A DNA stretch of 64,000 nucleotides from Microbacterium sp. (GTDB taxonomy: Bacteria > Actinomycetota > Actinomycetes > Actinomycetales > Microbacteriaceae): contig PNMM01000003.1 of NCBI GenBank assembly GCA_013823625.1, positions 124,001-188,000 of the forward strand, read 5' to 3'. How positions within the stretch are numbered: position 1 is the first letter of the stretch; each line of letters begins with the position of its first letter. The translations under genes were made by a program, and so were the position numbers. Below the pieces are notes generated by a model. The model ran no database searches. It worked only from the letters and a program-made list of their open reading frames with translations, and was not told the origin of the DNA. Below are positions 42,063 through 52,527 of the stretch, in pieces.

Positions 42063-43228
42063 CCGACCACGACCCGCACATTTTGCAGGGCTTCGCGACG
42101 CGCGCGATTCACGCCGGGCAGGCTTTCGACCCCACGACGGGAGCCGTCACGCCGCCCGTGTATTTGACGTCGACGTTTGTGCAGCGATCGATCGGCGACT
42201 TGCGCGGGGGCTACGAGTACGCGCGCGGCGGCAACCCCACGCGCGACGCCTTGCAAGACCAGCTGGCCTCGCTCGAGTCGGGAGCCAAGGCCTTCAGCTT
42301 CGCCTCGGGCCTTGCGGCTGAAGACGCCCTGTTGCGCGCCGTGCTGCGGCCGGGCGATCACGTGCTCATGGGTAATGACGTCTATGGCGGCACGCACCGG
42401 CTCGTGCGGCGCATCTTTGGCCCGTGGAACATTGGGCTCACGACGATCGAGCTGGGCGACCTCGAGGTGGCACGCGAAGCGCTCGAGTCGCTGCACCCGC
42501 GCGTGCTGTGGCTCGAGACCCCGAGTAATCCGCTCATGAAGATCACCGACATCACGGCGCTCGCCGAAATCGCACACGCGGTCGGCGCGATCGTGGTGGT
42601 CGACAACACGTTCGCCACGCCCTACTTGCAGCAGCCGCTCGTGCTCGGTGCCGATGTGGTCGTGCACTCGACGACGAAGTACCTCGGCGGGCACTCCGAT
42701 GTGCTTGGTGGCGCCGTCGTGACGAACGATCTCGAGCTCGCCGAACAGGTGCAGTTTCACCAGTTCGCGGCTGGTGCCGTTTCGGGCCCCATGGATGCGT
42801 GGCTCACGACGCGCGGAATCAAGACGCTTGCCGTGCGCATGGATCGCCACTCGGCCAACGCCCAGGCCATCGCCGAGTCGGTCGTCGGCCACGCGGCCGT
42901 CGCACGGGTCTACTACCCGGGCCTGCCCGAGCACCCTGGCCACGAGTTGGCCACGCGGCAAATGCGCGGTTTCGGCGGGATGCTCTCGCTCGAACTCGCC
43001 GGGGGCGCCGCGGCCGCGCGCGCCTTCGCCGAGGGCCTGCGCGTCTTCAGCCTGGCCGAGTCGCTCGGAGGCGTCGAGTCGCTCGTCAATTACCCGAGCG
43101 AGATGACGCACGCCTCGGTGCGCGGCACCGAGCTCGAAGTGAGCGACGCGATCGTGCGGTTGTCGGTCGGCATCGAAGATGTCGACGACCTCGTGGCCGA
43201 CGTTCAGTACTCGCTCACCGCTCTCTGA
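42059..43228 (+). CDS. metB: Cystathionine gamma-synthase/gamma-lyase
   Basis: 389 residues. Fold-type I signatures are TSTFVQ, YARGGNPTRDAL, and VHSTTKYLGGHSDVLGG with the PLP Lys207; SLGGVESLVNYPSEMTHASV is typical of the family. With the upstream beta-synthase the likely direction is cystathionine to cysteine, 2-oxobutyrate and ammonia (gamma-lyase), although synthase activity cannot be ruled out from sequence. Confidence 0.9.
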   Translation: MTDHDPHILQGFATRAIHAGQAFDPTTGAVTPPVYLTSTFVQRSIGDLRGGYEYARGGNPTRDALQDQLASLESGAKAFSFASGLAAEDALLRAVLRPGDHVLMGNDVYGGTHRLVRRIFGPWNIGLTTIELGDLEVAREALESLHPRVLWLETPSNPLMKITDITALAEIAHAVGAIVVVDNTFATPYLQQPLVLGADVVVHSTTKYLGGHSDVLGGAVVTNDLELAEQVQFHQFAAGAVSGPMDAWLTTRGIKTLAVRMDRHSANAQAIAESVVGHAAVARVYYPGLPEHPGHELATRQMRGFGGMLSLELAGGAAAARAFAEGLRVFSLAESLGGVESLVNYPSEMTHASVRGTELEVSDAIVRLSVGIEDVDDLVADVQYSLTAL

Positions 43229-43277
43229 CGTTGCCGAACATGGCTCGGTTGCGTGCTCGCATGCATAATGGAGTCGC

Positions 43278-43297
43278 CGATGTGAACGTACACATCG
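43278..43297 (+). promoter_or_regulatory. Operator in the LacI (arabinose-type) regulator promoter
   Basis: The core TGTGAACGTACACA (43281-43294) is a near-palindrome with flanking CGA/TCG arms. A -10-like CATAAT lies at 43264-43269, just upstream. The core matches the sites before araD, implying autoregulation. Confidence 0.7.
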
Positions 43298-43316
43298 CGA
43301 CCCCGAACGGACGACG

Positions 43317-44348
43317 ATGACGGACACGGAGCGCCCGGCCGAGCCGGAACGCGTGCGCGCGCCGAATATTCGCGATGTCGCTCGCGTCGCGGGTGTCTCG
43401 TATCAGACCGTGTCGCGTGTGCTCAACGACAGTCCGAGCATCCGCCCCGAAACGCTGCAACGCGTGCGCGATGCGATCGACGAGTTGGGGTATCGGCCGA
43501 ACCAGGCGGCCCGGGCACTCGTGACGAGTCGCTCGCGCACGATCGGGGTGCTGTCGGCGCAGACCGTTCACTATGGGCCGGCAACCGCGATCAACGCGAT
43601 CGAGACGGCCGCGCGCGAAGCGGGCTATCGGTTGTCGATTACGAACCTCAGCTCAACCGAGTACGCCTCGATCAAGTCGGCCGTCGATTACCTGATTAGT
43701 CAGTCTGTCGAAGCTCTCATTGTCATCGCGCCTCAAGTGCGCGTTTTCGAGGCGCTCAACGACCTGCAGGTTTCCGTGCCGTTCGTGACGCTCGAAGCCA
43801 CCGGACTCAACACCTCGCACTCGCTCTGGGTCGACCAGGTGCAAGGCGCGCGCCAGGCGACTCGGCACCTGATCGACCTCGGGCACACCGAGATCATGCA
43901 CATTTCGGGCCCGCAAGACTGGATCGAGGCCGAGGCGCGAATGCAGGGGTTCTTGCGAGAACTGTCTGACGCCGACTTGCGCACTCGGGCGCCGATTCTC
44001 GGCGACTGGACGGCGTCGTTCGGCTACTACGCCGGCATCGAACTATTGCGGTACCGCGACTTTTCCGCGGTCTTCGTCGGTAACGACCAAATGGCGCTCG
44101 GGTTTATGCACGCGTGCCGTGAGCACGGGCTCGACGTGCCCGGCGATATCTCGATCGTCGGGTTTGACGACATCCCCGAGGCGGCGCACTTCGCGCCGCC
44201 CCTGACGACCGTGCGCCAGAACTTTGCCGAGATCGGTCGCCGCGCGGTCGCGCTTCTGTTGGGCGAGCTGCGAGGGGAGACCGGCATGAGTCACGAGCCG
44301 GTGCAACCCGAGCTCGTCATCCGCGAGTCCAGCGGTCGCCGACGCTAG
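43317..44348 (+). CDS. LacI family regulator, probable arabinose-operon repressor
   Basis: 343 residues. The N-terminal domain reads NIRDVARVAGVSYQTVSRVLND, with hinge NQAARALVTSRS; the effector domain follows (about 70-340). It is transcribed toward araDBA, 191 bp upstream of araD. Its own operator and those before araD share the TGTGAACG half-site. L-arabinose or L-ribulose is the likely inducer. Bacillus uses the GntR/LacI hybrid AraR instead; this one is a full LacI protein. Confidence 0.85.
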   Translation: MTDTERPAEPERVRAPNIRDVARVAGVSYQTVSRVLNDSPSIRPETLQRVRDAIDELGYRPNQAARALVTSRSRTIGVLSAQTVHYGPATAINAIETAAREAGYRLSITNLSSTEYASIKSAVDYLISQSVEALIVIAPQVRVFEALNDLQVSVPFVTLEATGLNTSHSLWVDQVQGARQATRHLIDLGHTEIMHISGPQDWIEAEARMQGFLRELSDADLRTRAPILGDWTASFGYYAGIELLRYRDFSAVFVGNDQMALGFMHACREHGLDVPGDISIVGFDDIPEAAHFAPPLTTVRQNFAEIGRRAVALLLGELRGETGMSHEPVQPELVIRESSGRRR

Positions 44349-44381
44349 CAATTTCGCCAGCGTTCCGCGCTGTTATCGACT

Positions 44382-44475
44382 TGTGACCGTTTCAGCCGCG
44401 TGCGCAGTTGACACATGTGACCGTTTCGCCGTTAGATAGCCATCACGCGATGTGAACGGTCACAAAACGGTCACA
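44382..44475 (+). promoter_or_regulatory. araDBA promoter with four LacI-type sites
   Basis: TGTGACCGTTT occurs at 44382-44392 and 44416-44426, TGTGAACGGTCACA at 44451-44464, and AAACGGTCACA at 44465-44475. A perfect -35 TTGACA is at 44408-44413, with a -10-like TAGATA at 44433-44438 (19-bp spacing, weak). Sites one to three start about 35 bp apart, so DNA looping or helical-face binding is possible. Confidence 0.75.
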
Positions 44476-44539
44476 GCGAGTCCACCCCAGAACTACCCGG
44501 CGTCGGGTCCACCCGTCGCCGCCGCGACGATGGAGTCCC

Positions 44540-45247
44540 GTGAACGTGCTGAGCCCCGAAGTGCAGGTCGCCGTTGCGCGCGTGCGCGACGACGTGGCTG
44601 CTCTTCACGCCGAGCTCGTGCGCTACAACCTCGTCGTCTGGACAGGCGGAAACGTCTCGGGTCGGGTTCCGGGCGCTGACCTTTTCGTCATCAAGCCAAG
44701 CGGTGTGGGCTACGACGACCTCGACCCGTCGAGCATGATTCTCTGCACCCTCGATGGCGAGGTGGTGCCCAACACTCCCGGCAGCGACCGCAGCCCCTCG
44801 AGCGACACCGCAGCACACGCGTACGTCTATCGCAACATGCCCGAGGTGGGCGGGGTCGTGCACACGCACTCGACCTACGCGACGGCGTGGGCCGCGCGGG
44901 CCGAACCGATTCCGTGCGTCATCACGGCTATGGCCGATGAGTTTGGCGGCGACATTCCGGTGGGCCCGTTCGCGATCATCGGCGACGACTCGATCGGCCG
45001 CGGCATCGTCGAGACGCTGCGCGGTCACCGCTCACGCGCGGTGCTCATGCAGAACCACGGCCCGTTCACGATCGGCTCTGACGCCCGCGACGCGGTGAAG
45101 GCGGCCGTCATGGTCGAAGACGTTGCGCGCACCGTGCACATCGCTCGCCAGGCCGGCGCGCTCGTGCCTATCGCCCCCGAGGCGATCGACGCGCTCTTCG
45201 ACCGCTACCAGAACGTCTACGGCCAGCCCGTCGGGGGTGCGCAATGA
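44540..45247 (+). CDS. araD: L-ribulose-5-phosphate 4-epimerase
   Basis: 235 residues from a GTG. Class II aldolase-fold motifs: TGGNVSGRV, SSDTAAHAYVYRNMPEVGGV, HTHSTYATAWA with zinc ligands His108 and His110, and MQNHGPF. It converts L-ribulose-5-phosphate to D-xylulose-5-phosphate, entering the pentose phosphate pathway. It is the first gene of araDBA and overlaps araB by ATGA. Confidence 0.93.
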   Translation: MNVLSPEVQVAVARVRDDVAALHAELVRYNLVVWTGGNVSGRVPGADLFVIKPSGVGYDDLDPSSMILCTLDGEVVPNTPGSDRSPSSDTAAHAYVYRNMPEVGGVVHTHSTYATAWAARAEPIPCVITAMADEFGGDIPVGPFAIIGDDSIGRGIVETLRGHRSRAVLMQNHGPFTIGSDARDAVKAAVMVEDVARTVHIARQAGALVPIAPEAIDALFDRYQNVYGQPVGGAQ

Positions 45248-46854
45248 GCGCCGCTGTGATCTCTGAGGGCCGCGCTGTGCTCGGCATCGAGCTGGGCTCG
45301 ACCCGCATCAAGGCGTGCCTCATTGGCGACAACCCCAACGAGGTCATCGCCGTCGGTTCGTACGAGTGGCAGAACCAGCTCGTCGATGGCGTCTGGACCT
45401 ACGACCTCGCCGAGGTGTGGGCGGGGCTTCAGGGCGCGTACGCAGCCCTCGTGGCTGACGCGCACTCGCGTCACGGAGTCGCCCCCACGAGCATCGCGGC
45501 CGTCGGCGTCTCGGCCATGATGCACGGCTACCTCGCGTTCGACGACGCCGACGAGCTGCTCGTGCCGTTCCGCACGTGGCGCAACACGAGCACGGGCCAG
45601 GCCGCCGCCGAGCTCACCGAACTCTTCGGCGTGAACATTCCGCTGCGCTGGTCGATCGCCCACCTGCACCAAGCGGTGCTGAGCGGCGAAGCGCATGTTG
45701 AGCGCGTTCGGCACATCACGACCCTTGCCGGCTACGTGCACGAGCGCCTCACGGGCGAACGGGTGCTGGGCATCGGTGACGCCTCGGGCGTGTTCCCGAT
45801 TGATGCCGCCGGTGCCGACTACGACGCCGCGATGCTCGCGCAGTACGACGCACTCGTTGCTGACACTGCTCTCGCTCCTGCGCTTCGCGAGCTGCTGCCC
45901 GCGATCCTCCCTGCCGGGGCCTCCGCCGGTGCGCTCACCGCCGAGGGTGCAGCGCTGCTTGACCTGTCGGGTGCATTGCAGCCTGGCGCCGTGTTCTGCC
46001 CGCCCGAGGGCGACGCCGGAACCGGCATGGTCGCCACGAACGCGGTGGCCCCCGGCACGGGCAACGTCAGCGCCGGAACGAGCATCTTTGCGATGGTCGT
46101 GTTGGAGCGGCCGCTCGAGCGCGTGCACGCCGAACTTGATGTCGTTGCGACGCCGGCCGGGCATCCCGTCGCGATGGTGCACTGCAACAACGGCACGAGC
46201 GAACTCGCCGCGTGGGTCAGTGTCTTCCGCCGCTTCGCGGAGCTCGCCGGTGCGCCGATCGACGCCGATGAGGCCTACCGCTTGCTGCTCGCCGAGGCGC
46301 TCGACGGCGCTGCCGATGCGGGCGGTGTGCTGGCCTACAACCAGATCGCGGGTGAGCCCATCGCCCACCTCAGCGAGGGTCGCCCGATCGTCGTGCGTAC
46401 GCCCGAGAGCGATCTGACGCTCGCCAATACGATGCGCGCGCAGGTCTACGGAGTCTTCGCGACCCTCAGCCTCGGCATGCGCGCTCTGCACGACGAAGGT
46501 GTCGCGATCGACCGCATGCAGGCGCACGGCGGGCTCTTTCGCACCGCGGGTGTGGCCCAGCGCTTTCTCGCCGCGGCGCTCGATGCCCCCGTGGGCGTTG
46601 CCGAGAGCGCTGCCGAGGGCGGCGCTTGGGGCATCGCCGTGCTCGCGGCTTTCACTGCAGCGGGTGGTGGCGATCTGTCGAGCTACCTCGAGCGCGAGGT
46701 GTTTGGCGGCACCGACATGAACGTCGTGACCCCCCACCCCGCCGACGTTGCGGGCTTCACCACCTACCTCAATTCGTACGAATCGGGCCTCGAGATTCAG
46801 CGTCAGGCCATCGACGCTTTGCCCCTCACCGCACTCCAAGGAGCCTCATCGTGA
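45244..46854 (+). CDS. araB: L-ribulokinase, FGGY family
   Basis: 536 residues. The FGGY nucleotide fold shows [15 protein letters not shown] at the N-terminus, [32 protein letters not shown] and a C-terminal [10 protein letters not shown]. It phosphorylates L-ribulose with ATP. It is sandwiched by araD and araA with 4-nt overlaps at both ends, so the three arabinose enzymes are translationally coupled. Confidence 0.92.
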   Translation: MSAAVISEGRAVLGIELGSTRIKACLIGDNPNEVIAVGSYEWQNQLVDGVWTYDLAEVWAGLQGAYAALVADAHSRHGVAPTSIAAVGVSAMMHGYLAFDDADELLVPFRTWRNTSTGQAAAELTELFGVNIPLRWSIAHLHQAVLSGEAHVERVRHITTLAGYVHERLTGERVLGIGDASGVFPIDAAGADYDAAMLAQYDALVADTALAPALRELLPAILPAGASAGALTAEGAALLDLSGALQPGAVFCPPEGDAGTGMVATNAVAPGTGNVSAGTSIFAMVVLERPLERVHAELDVVATPAGHPVAMVHCNNGTSELAAWVSVFRRFAELAGAPIDADEAYRLLLAEALDGAADAGGVLAYNQIAGEPIAHLSEGRPIVVRTPESDLTLANTMRAQVYGVFATLSLGMRALHDEGVAIDRMQAHGGLFRTAGVAQRFLAAALDAPVGVAESAAEGGAWGIAVLAAFTAAGGGDLSSYLEREVFGGTDMNVVTPHPADVAGFTTYLNSYESGLEIQRQAIDALPLTALQGASS

Positions 46855-48371
46855 CCCGCAGCATTGTCCCCGACCTCTCGACGTACGAGGTCTGGTTCCT
46901 CACCGGAAGCCAGAACCTCTATGGCGACGAGACCCTGCGCCAGGTGGCGGAGCAGTCGCAGCAGGTTGTTGCGGGCCTTAAGGCTGCGGCGAACATCCCG
47001 GTCTCGATCGTCTGGAAGCCGACCCTGGTCGACAGCGCGAGCATCAAGCGCGTCATGCAAGAGGCCAACGCTGCGCCCAACGTCATTGGCGTGATCGCGT
47101 GGATGCACACCTTCAGCCCGGCCAAGATGTGGATTGCTGGCCTCGACGCGCTGCAGAAGCCGCTGCTGCACTTGCACACGCAGGCCAACGTCGAGCTGCC
47201 GTTCGCGACGATCGACTTCGACTTCATGAACCTCAACCAGGCTGCGCACGGCGACCGTGAATTCGGATACATCGTCTCGCGCCTTGGCGTGGCGCGCACG
47301 ACGGTCGTGGGCCACGTGTCGAACCCCGCTGTGACCGACCGTGTTGCGGTCTGGGCCCGCGCGGCCGCAGGCTGGCACGCCACGCACGAACTTAAGCTCG
47401 CGCGCTTCGGTGACAACATGCGCTACGTCGCCGTCACCGAGGGTGACAAGACCGAAGCCGAATTGCGGTTCGGCGTACAGGTCAACACGTGGGGCGTCAC
47501 CGAACTTGCCGACGCCGTGCACGCTGTTGCTGACGCCGATATCGACGCTCTCGTAGCCGAGTACCTCGACCTCTACGACGTCGCTGCCGAGCTGCACCCC
47601 GGTGCTGACCGGCACGAGTCGCTGCGCTACGGCGCGGCCATCGAGCTTGGCTTGCGCGGGTTCCTCGAAGACGGCGGGTTCTCTGCCTTCACCACCTCGT
47701 TCGAGGACCTCGCCGACCTGACGCAGCTGCCCGGCCTCGCCGTGCAGCGCCTCATGGCCGACGGCTACGGCTTCGGTGCCGAGGGCGACTGGAAGACCGC
47801 GGTGCTTGTGCGCGCGGCCGCCGTCATGGGCGCCGGTTTGCCCGGTGGCGCATCCCTCATGGAGGACTACACGTACCACCTCGAGCCCGGCAACGAGCTC
47901 ATTCTTGGTGCCCACATGCTCGAGGTGAGCCCCTCGCTCACGACCTCGACGCCGCGCCTCGAGGTGCACCCGCTCGGTATCGGCGGCAAAGACGACCCCG
48001 TGCGCCTGGTATTCACGGCCGACGCTGGCCCCGCCGTTGTTGTTGCCCTGAGCGACATGCGTGACCGGTTCCGCCTCGTCGCCAACGTTGTCGAGAACGT
48101 TGCTCTGCCGGCACCCATGCCCCACCTTCCTGTCGGACACGCGGTGTGGAAGCCCGCGCCCGACTTCAGTACTTCCGCCGCAGCCTGGCTGACGGCGGGG
48201 GCCGCCCATCACACGGTCATGACCACGCAAGTGGGTGTCGACGTCTTTCGAGACTTCGCGCAGATGGCCGCGGTCGAGCTGCTCGTCATTGACGAGAGCA
48301 CCACGCTCGAGGGGTTCGCGCGCGACGTGCGCACGAACGCCGCCTACTACCGATTGGCACAGTCGCTATGA
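46851..48371 (+). CDS. araA: L-arabinose isomerase
   Basis: 506 residues from the GTG at 46851, inside the araB stop; an upstream in-frame extension overlaps araB and is rejected. Conserved stretches are [39 protein letters not shown] and MEDYTYH with metal Glu338, then GAHMLEV with metal His355. Spacing between them equals that of the E. coli enzyme. It converts L-arabinose to L-ribulose. It is the last of araDBA. Confidence 0.95.
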   Translation: MTRSIVPDLSTYEVWFLTGSQNLYGDETLRQVAEQSQQVVAGLKAAANIPVSIVWKPTLVDSASIKRVMQEANAAPNVIGVIAWMHTFSPAKMWIAGLDALQKPLLHLHTQANVELPFATIDFDFMNLNQAAHGDREFGYIVSRLGVARTTVVGHVSNPAVTDRVAVWARAAAGWHATHELKLARFGDNMRYVAVTEGDKTEAELRFGVQVNTWGVTELADAVHAVADADIDALVAEYLDLYDVAAELHPGADRHESLRYGAAIELGLRGFLEDGGFSAFTTSFEDLADLTQLPGLAVQRLMADGYGFGAEGDWKTAVLVRAAAVMGAGLPGGASLMEDYTYHLEPGNELILGAHMLEVSPSLTTSTPRLEVHPLGIGGKDDPVRLVFTADAGPAVVVALSDMRDRFRLVANVVENVALPAPMPHLPVGHAVWKPAPDFSTSAAAWLTAGAAHHTVMTTQVGVDVFRDFAQMAAVELLVIDESTTLEGFARDVRTNAAYYRLAQSL

Positions 48372-48416
48372 GTACAGGACTGACCACCTAGATCTCCCGG
48401 GGCTCGCTCCGGGAAA

Positions 48417-48446
48417 GGATCTCGACTCGCAGGTGAGTCGAGATCC
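48417..48446 (+). terminator. Hairpin between araA and the sugar-binding protein gene
   Basis: A perfect 12-bp stem, GGATCTCGACTC (48417-48428) and GAGTCGAGATCC (48435-48446), with a 6-nt loop. There is no U tract. It may attenuate araA read-through, or protect the mRNA of the abundant binding protein. Confidence 0.6.
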
Positions 48447-48481
48447 ACAGCACCACCACATCCCCTATGAAAGGACACACA

Positions 48482-49597
48482 GTGAAGAAGAACGTTCTTC
48501 TCTCCGCCGTGGCCATTGGCGCGATGACCTTCGGTCTCGCCGCCTGCTCGGCTCCGGTTGCCGAGGGCGAAGGCGAAGGCGGAGGCCTCATCGGCGTCGC
48601 CATGCCCACCCGCTCGTCGGAGCGCTGGATCGCTGACGGTGACGCCCTTGTGGCCGAGCTCGAGGCTGCCGGCTACACCGTTGACCTCCAGTATGCAGAG
48701 GACGACATCCCCACGCAGGTCTCGCAGGTCGAGAACATGATCACCAAGGGTGCAGAAGCCCTGATCATCGCCGCGATCGACGGCACCACCCTCACCGAGG
48801 TGCTGCAGACCGCTGCCGACAGCGACATCCCGGTCATCGCGTATGACCGTCTGATCCGCGACTCGGAGAACGTCAACTACTACGCGACGTTCGACAACTT
48901 CCTCGTGGGCCAGCAGCAGGCGTGGACCCTGCTGAACGGCCTCGGCCTGACCGACCTCGAGGGTGCTCCCCTCGCGGACGCTCCTGCTGGTCCGTTCAAC
49001 ATCGAGCTTTTCGCTGGCTCGCTGGACGACAACAACGCGTTCTTCTTCTTCCGTGGCGCCATGGATGTCCTCCAGCCGCTGATCGATGACGGAACGCTCG
49101 TTGTGAAGTCGGGTCAGACCGAAATCGAGCAGGCCGCCACGCTGCGATGGGACGGCGAAGTCGCCCAGAGCCGCATGGAAGACCTCCTCACGGCGAACTA
49201 CTCGGACGGCACGAAGGTCAACGCCGTTCTGTCGCCGTACGACGGCCTGAGCCGTGGCATCATCTCGGCTCTGACCGACGCTGGTTACGCCGTGGGTGTC
49301 GACTTCCCGATCATCTCGGGCCAGGACGCCGAGGTTGACTCGGTCAAGGCGATCCTCTCGGGTGAGCAGTACGCGACGATCTTCAAGGACACCCGCGAGC
49401 TCGCGAAGGTTGCGGCAGGCATGGCCGTCGCTCTTCTCGAGGGTGGCGAGCCCGAGATCAACGACACCGAGACGTACGACAACGGAAAGCTCATCGTTCC
49501 GTCGTTCCTGCTCGGCCCGGTGCCGGTCATCGCGGACAACGTGGAGTCGGCTCTCGTCGACACCGGCTACTGGACCGCTGAGGAGCTCGGCCTCTAA
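48482..49597 (+). CDS. Sugar ABC importer substrate-binding lipoprotein (ChvE/xylose-type)
   Basis: 371 residues from the GTG at 48482, with AAAGGA upstream; the ATG 15 nt earlier would swallow that site. The lipoprotein signal ends LAAC with Cys22. The type I binding-protein fold shows [35 protein letters not shown] and [14 protein letters not shown]. It resembles ChvE-type proteins that bind arabinose, glucose and related sugars at the outer face of the membrane. Codons here look highly expressed. It is followed by a strong hairpin, then the ATPase and permease genes. Confidence 0.9.
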   Translation: MKKNVLLSAVAIGAMTFGLAACSAPVAEGEGEGGGLIGVAMPTRSSERWIADGDALVAELEAAGYTVDLQYAEDDIPTQVSQVENMITKGAEALIIAAIDGTTLTEVLQTAADSDIPVIAYDRLIRDSENVNYYATFDNFLVGQQQAWTLLNGLGLTDLEGAPLADAPAGPFNIELFAGSLDDNNAFFFFRGAMDVLQPLIDDGTLVVKSGQTEIEQAATLRWDGEVAQSRMEDLLTANYSDGTKVNAVLSPYDGLSRGIISALTDAGYAVGVDFPIISGQDAEVDSVKAILSGEQYATIFKDTRELAKVAAGMAVALLEGGEPEINDTETYDNGKLIVPSFLLGPVPVIADNVESALVDTGYWTAEELGL

Positions 49598-49634
49598 CGA
49601 GACCGAGTAACTACGCACCACTAGTTGCATCTGG

Positions 49635-49672
49635 CCGGTGGTGGGGAGTCGCACTAGGCTCCCCACCACCGG
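49635..49672 (+). terminator. Hairpin between the binding-protein and ATPase genes
   Basis: A perfect 14-bp stem, CCGGTGGTGGGGAG (49635-49648) and CTCCCCACCACCGG (49659-49672). Positioned after the binding-protein stop, it should lower ATPase and permease expression relative to the binding protein. Confidence 0.75.
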
Positions 49673-49707
49673 CTCTTTCCCCCAACGACGTAAGGAAGAG
49701 GCAGCAC

Positions 49708-51237
49708 GTGACCCAGAACATCCTTGAGATGCGGTCGATCACGAAGACCTTCCCGGGTGTCAAGGCCCTCTCTGACGTCACCCTCGAGGTGGCGCGCGGC
49801 GAGGTGCACGCCATCTGCGGTGAAAACGGGGCCGGCAAGTCGACCCTCATGAAGGTGCTTTCGGGTGTCTATCCCCATGGCACGTACGAGGGCGACATCG
49901 TCTTCGAAAACGAGACGGTCGAGTTTCGCGACATTCGAGACAGCGAAGCCAAGGGCATCGTCATCATTCACCAAGAGCTCGCCCTGAGCCCCTATCTCTC
50001 TATTGCCGAGAACATCTTCCTCAACAACGAGGTCAAGGGTCCGCTCGGCCTCATCGACTGGAACCGCACGAATCAAGAGGCCAAGAAGCTTCTCGCGCGC
50101 GTCGGCCTCGATGAAGACCCGGTCACGCGCATTCTTGACATCGGTGTCGGCAAGCAGCAGCTCGTCGAGATCGCCAAGGCGCTCTCGAAAGAAGTGAAGC
50201 TGCTGATTCTCGATGAGCCGACCGCCGCGCTCAACGACAGCGACAGCGACCACTTGCTCGACCTCATCCTGCACCTCAAGGGGCAGGGCATCACGAGCAT
50301 CATCATCAGCCACAAGCTCAACGAGATTAAGAAGATCGCCGACTCGGTCACCGTCATTCGTGATGGCAAGACGATCGAGACGATGGAGCACAAAGACGTC
50401 TCAGAAGACCGCATCATCAAGGGCATGGTCGGCCGCGACCTTGAGAACCGCTACCCCGACCACACTCCGCACATTGGCGAAGAGGTGCTTCGGGTTGAGG
50501 GGTGGACGGCCCACCACCCGCAAGATCCCTCGCGCGTTATGGTCGACAGCGTCGACCTCTCGGTGCACGCGGGTGAGATTGTCGGCATCGCTGGCCTGAT
50601 GGGCGCGGGCCGCACCGAGTTCGCGATGAGCCTCTTCGGTCAGAGCTATGGCAGTCGCATCAGCGGCAAGGTCTACAAGCGAGGCGTAGAGATCAAGGCG
50701 CGTTCGGTCGACGAGGCCATTCGCAACGGCATCGCCTACGCCACCGAAGACCGCAAGATGTACGGGCTCAACCTCATCGAAGACATCAAGCGCAACATCT
50801 CGATGGCTTCTCTGCGAAAGCTCGTGCGCATGGGTCTCGTGAACGACAACGAAGAGTACAAAGTCGCCAACGAGTACCGCGAGAGCATGAACATCAAGGC
50901 TCCCACGGTGCTGACCAAGGCCGGCCAACTGTCGGGTGGAAACCAACAGAAGGTTGTGCTCTCGAAGTGGATCTACAGCAACCCTGACGTGCTGATTCTC
51001 GACGAACCGACGCGCGGTATTGACGTCGGTGCCAAGTACGAGATCTACACGATCATCAATCGTCTCGCGAGTGAGGGGAAGGCGATCATCGTCATCTCCT
51101 CTGAGTTGCCCGAACTGCTCGGCATCTGCGATCGCATCTACGCCCTCTCTGAGGGACGGATCACGGGCCAAATGCCCGTGGCCGACGCCACCCCCGAAGC
51201 CCTCCTCAAGCTCATGACCCTGGAGAAGCAGCGCTAA
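49708..51237 (+). CDS. Sugar ABC importer ATPase (tandem, CUT2 type)
   Basis: 509 residues from a GTG with GGAAGAGG upstream. Two ATPase halves are typical of MglA/XylG/GguA: Walker [10 protein letters not shown] in the first; the second half (from about 255) has a degenerate Walker [16 protein letters not shown] and [19 protein letters not shown] mark the second half. It powers import of the sugar bound by the upstream lipoprotein. Its stop shares one base with the permease ATG. Confidence 0.92.
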   Translation: MTQNILEMRSITKTFPGVKALSDVTLEVARGEVHAICGENGAGKSTLMKVLSGVYPHGTYEGDIVFENETVEFRDIRDSEAKGIVIIHQELALSPYLSIAENIFLNNEVKGPLGLIDWNRTNQEAKKLLARVGLDEDPVTRILDIGVGKQQLVEIAKALSKEVKLLILDEPTAALNDSDSDHLLDLILHLKGQGITSIIISHKLNEIKKIADSVTVIRDGKTIETMEHKDVSEDRIIKGMVGRDLENRYPDHTPHIGEEVLRVEGWTAHHPQDPSRVMVDSVDLSVHAGEIVGIAGLMGAGRTEFAMSLFGQSYGSRISGKVYKRGVEIKARSVDEAIRNGIAYATEDRKMYGLNLIEDIKRNISMASLRKLVRMGLVNDNEEYKVANEYRESMNIKAPTVLTKAGQLSGGNQQKVVLSKWIYSNPDVLILDEPTRGIDVGAKYEIYTIINRLASEGKAIIVISSELPELLGICDRIYALSEGRITGQMPVADATPEALLKLMTLEKQR

Positions 51238-52463
51238 TGTCTGACACCGCAACCAAGGCCCCGGCATCGTCGTCGGGCATCAAGCTCCCCTCGACGCTCT
51301 CGCACATCGTGAGCGACCTCGGCAAGAACGGCATCTTCCTCGCCCTCATCGCGGTGGTGGTGCTGTTCTCGATCACGACCAACGGAATCCTCCTGCGGCC
51401 GCAGAACATCTCCAACCTCATCGTGCAGAACGGGTACATCCTGATTCTCGCGATCGGTATGGTGCTCGTGATCGTCGCCGGCCACATCGACCTCTCGGTC
51501 GGATCCATCGCCGCCTTCATCGGAGCCTTCTCGGGCGTTCTGATCCAACAGGTCGGACTTCCGTGGTGGCTCGCCATCATCGGTGCCCTTGTCGTAGGAG
51601 CGCTGGTCGGAGCGTGGCAGGGCTTCTGGATCGCTTACGTCGGCATACCCGCGTTCATCGTGACGCTCGCGGGCATGTTGATATTCCGCGGCCTTGCGCT
51701 CATCACCCTCGGTAACTCCAACATCGGTTCGTTCCCGGAGGAGTACCGTGCGCTCGGCAACGGCTTCATTTCGTTCGCGGGTCCCGATGCGGCGATCGAC
51801 TTCTTCACCCTCGCCGTGGGGGCGCTCGCGATTCTCGCGCTCATCGTGCAGCAGGTTCGCACCCGCGCCGGTCGCAAGAAGTACGGTCAGTCGGTTGACC
51901 CGACCGTGTGGTTCGTCGCGAAGATGGCGTTCGTTGCAGTCGGTGTCGGAGCCTTCACCTACGCGCTCGCCTCGTTCAAGGGCATCCCGGTCACGCTCAT
52001 CGTGCTCGCTGTGCTCGTGATGATCTATGGCATTGTTGCCAACCGCACGGTGTTCGGTCGTCACATCTACGCGATCGGTGGCAACCGCCACGCGGCTGAG
52101 CTCTCGGGCGTCAAGACGAAGTCGGTCGACTTCTGGTTGTTCGTCAACATGGGCATCTTGGCGGCCCTCGCCGGACTCGTGTTCACGGCTCGACTCAACC
52201 TGGCTGGCCCCAAGGCCGGTGACGGCTTCGAGCTCGAGGCCATCTCGGCCGCCTTCATCGGTGGCGCCGCGGTTCAGGGTGGTATCGGAACGATCTCGGG
52301 CGCCATCATCGGTGGTCTCATCATCGGTGTGCTCAACAACGGTATGTCGATCATGGGTATCGGCATCGAGTGGCAGCAGGCCGTCAAGGGCCTCGTGTTG
52401 CTGCTTGCCGTTGCGTTCGACGTCTACAACAAGCGTCGCGCGGGCGCGAGCACGTCGCGCTAG
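51237..52463 (+). CDS. Sugar ABC importer permease (CUT2 type)
   Basis: 408 residues with about ten hydrophobic helices. The BPD_transp_2 pattern is seen in AIGMVLVIVAGHIDLSVGSI, ISAAFIGGAAVQGGIGTISG and AIIGGLIIGVLNNGMS. It resembles XylH/GguB. No second permease gene is present, as expected for CUT2 systems, where one permease forms the channel. A terminator follows after the stop and ends the regulon. Confidence 0.92.
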   Translation: MSDTATKAPASSSGIKLPSTLSHIVSDLGKNGIFLALIAVVVLFSITTNGILLRPQNISNLIVQNGYILILAIGMVLVIVAGHIDLSVGSIAAFIGAFSGVLIQQVGLPWWLAIIGALVVGALVGAWQGFWIAYVGIPAFIVTLAGMLIFRGLALITLGNSNIGSFPEEYRALGNGFISFAGPDAAIDFFTLAVGALAILALIVQQVRTRAGRKKYGQSVDPTVWFVAKMAFVAVGVGAFTYALASFKGIPVTLIVLAVLVMIYGIVANRTVFGRHIYAIGGNRHAAELSGVKTKSVDFWLFVNMGILAALAGLVFTARLNLAGPKAGDGFELEAISAAFIGGAAVQGGIGTISGAIIGGLIIGVLNNGMSIMGIGIEWQQAVKGLVLLLAVAFDVYNKRRAGASTSR

Positions 52464-52477
52464 TCGCGGGCTCGTAA

Positions 52478-52514
52478 GATGGGGGTGGCCAATCGGCCAC
52501 CCCCATCCTCGTTT
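52478..52514 (+). terminator. Terminator of the arabinose/sugar importer regulon
   Basis: The 13-bp stem GATGGGGGTGGCC (52478-52490) and GGCCACCCCCATC (52495-52507) has loop AATC and is followed by CTCGTTTT. Confidence 0.9.
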
Positions 52515-52527
52515 TGGAGCTATCTGC

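Noticed and set aside
46626-46850. N-terminal extension of araA back to 46626
   Set aside because: It overlaps the conserved araB C-terminus. The GTG at 46851 gives the correct family start and a 4-nt overlap.
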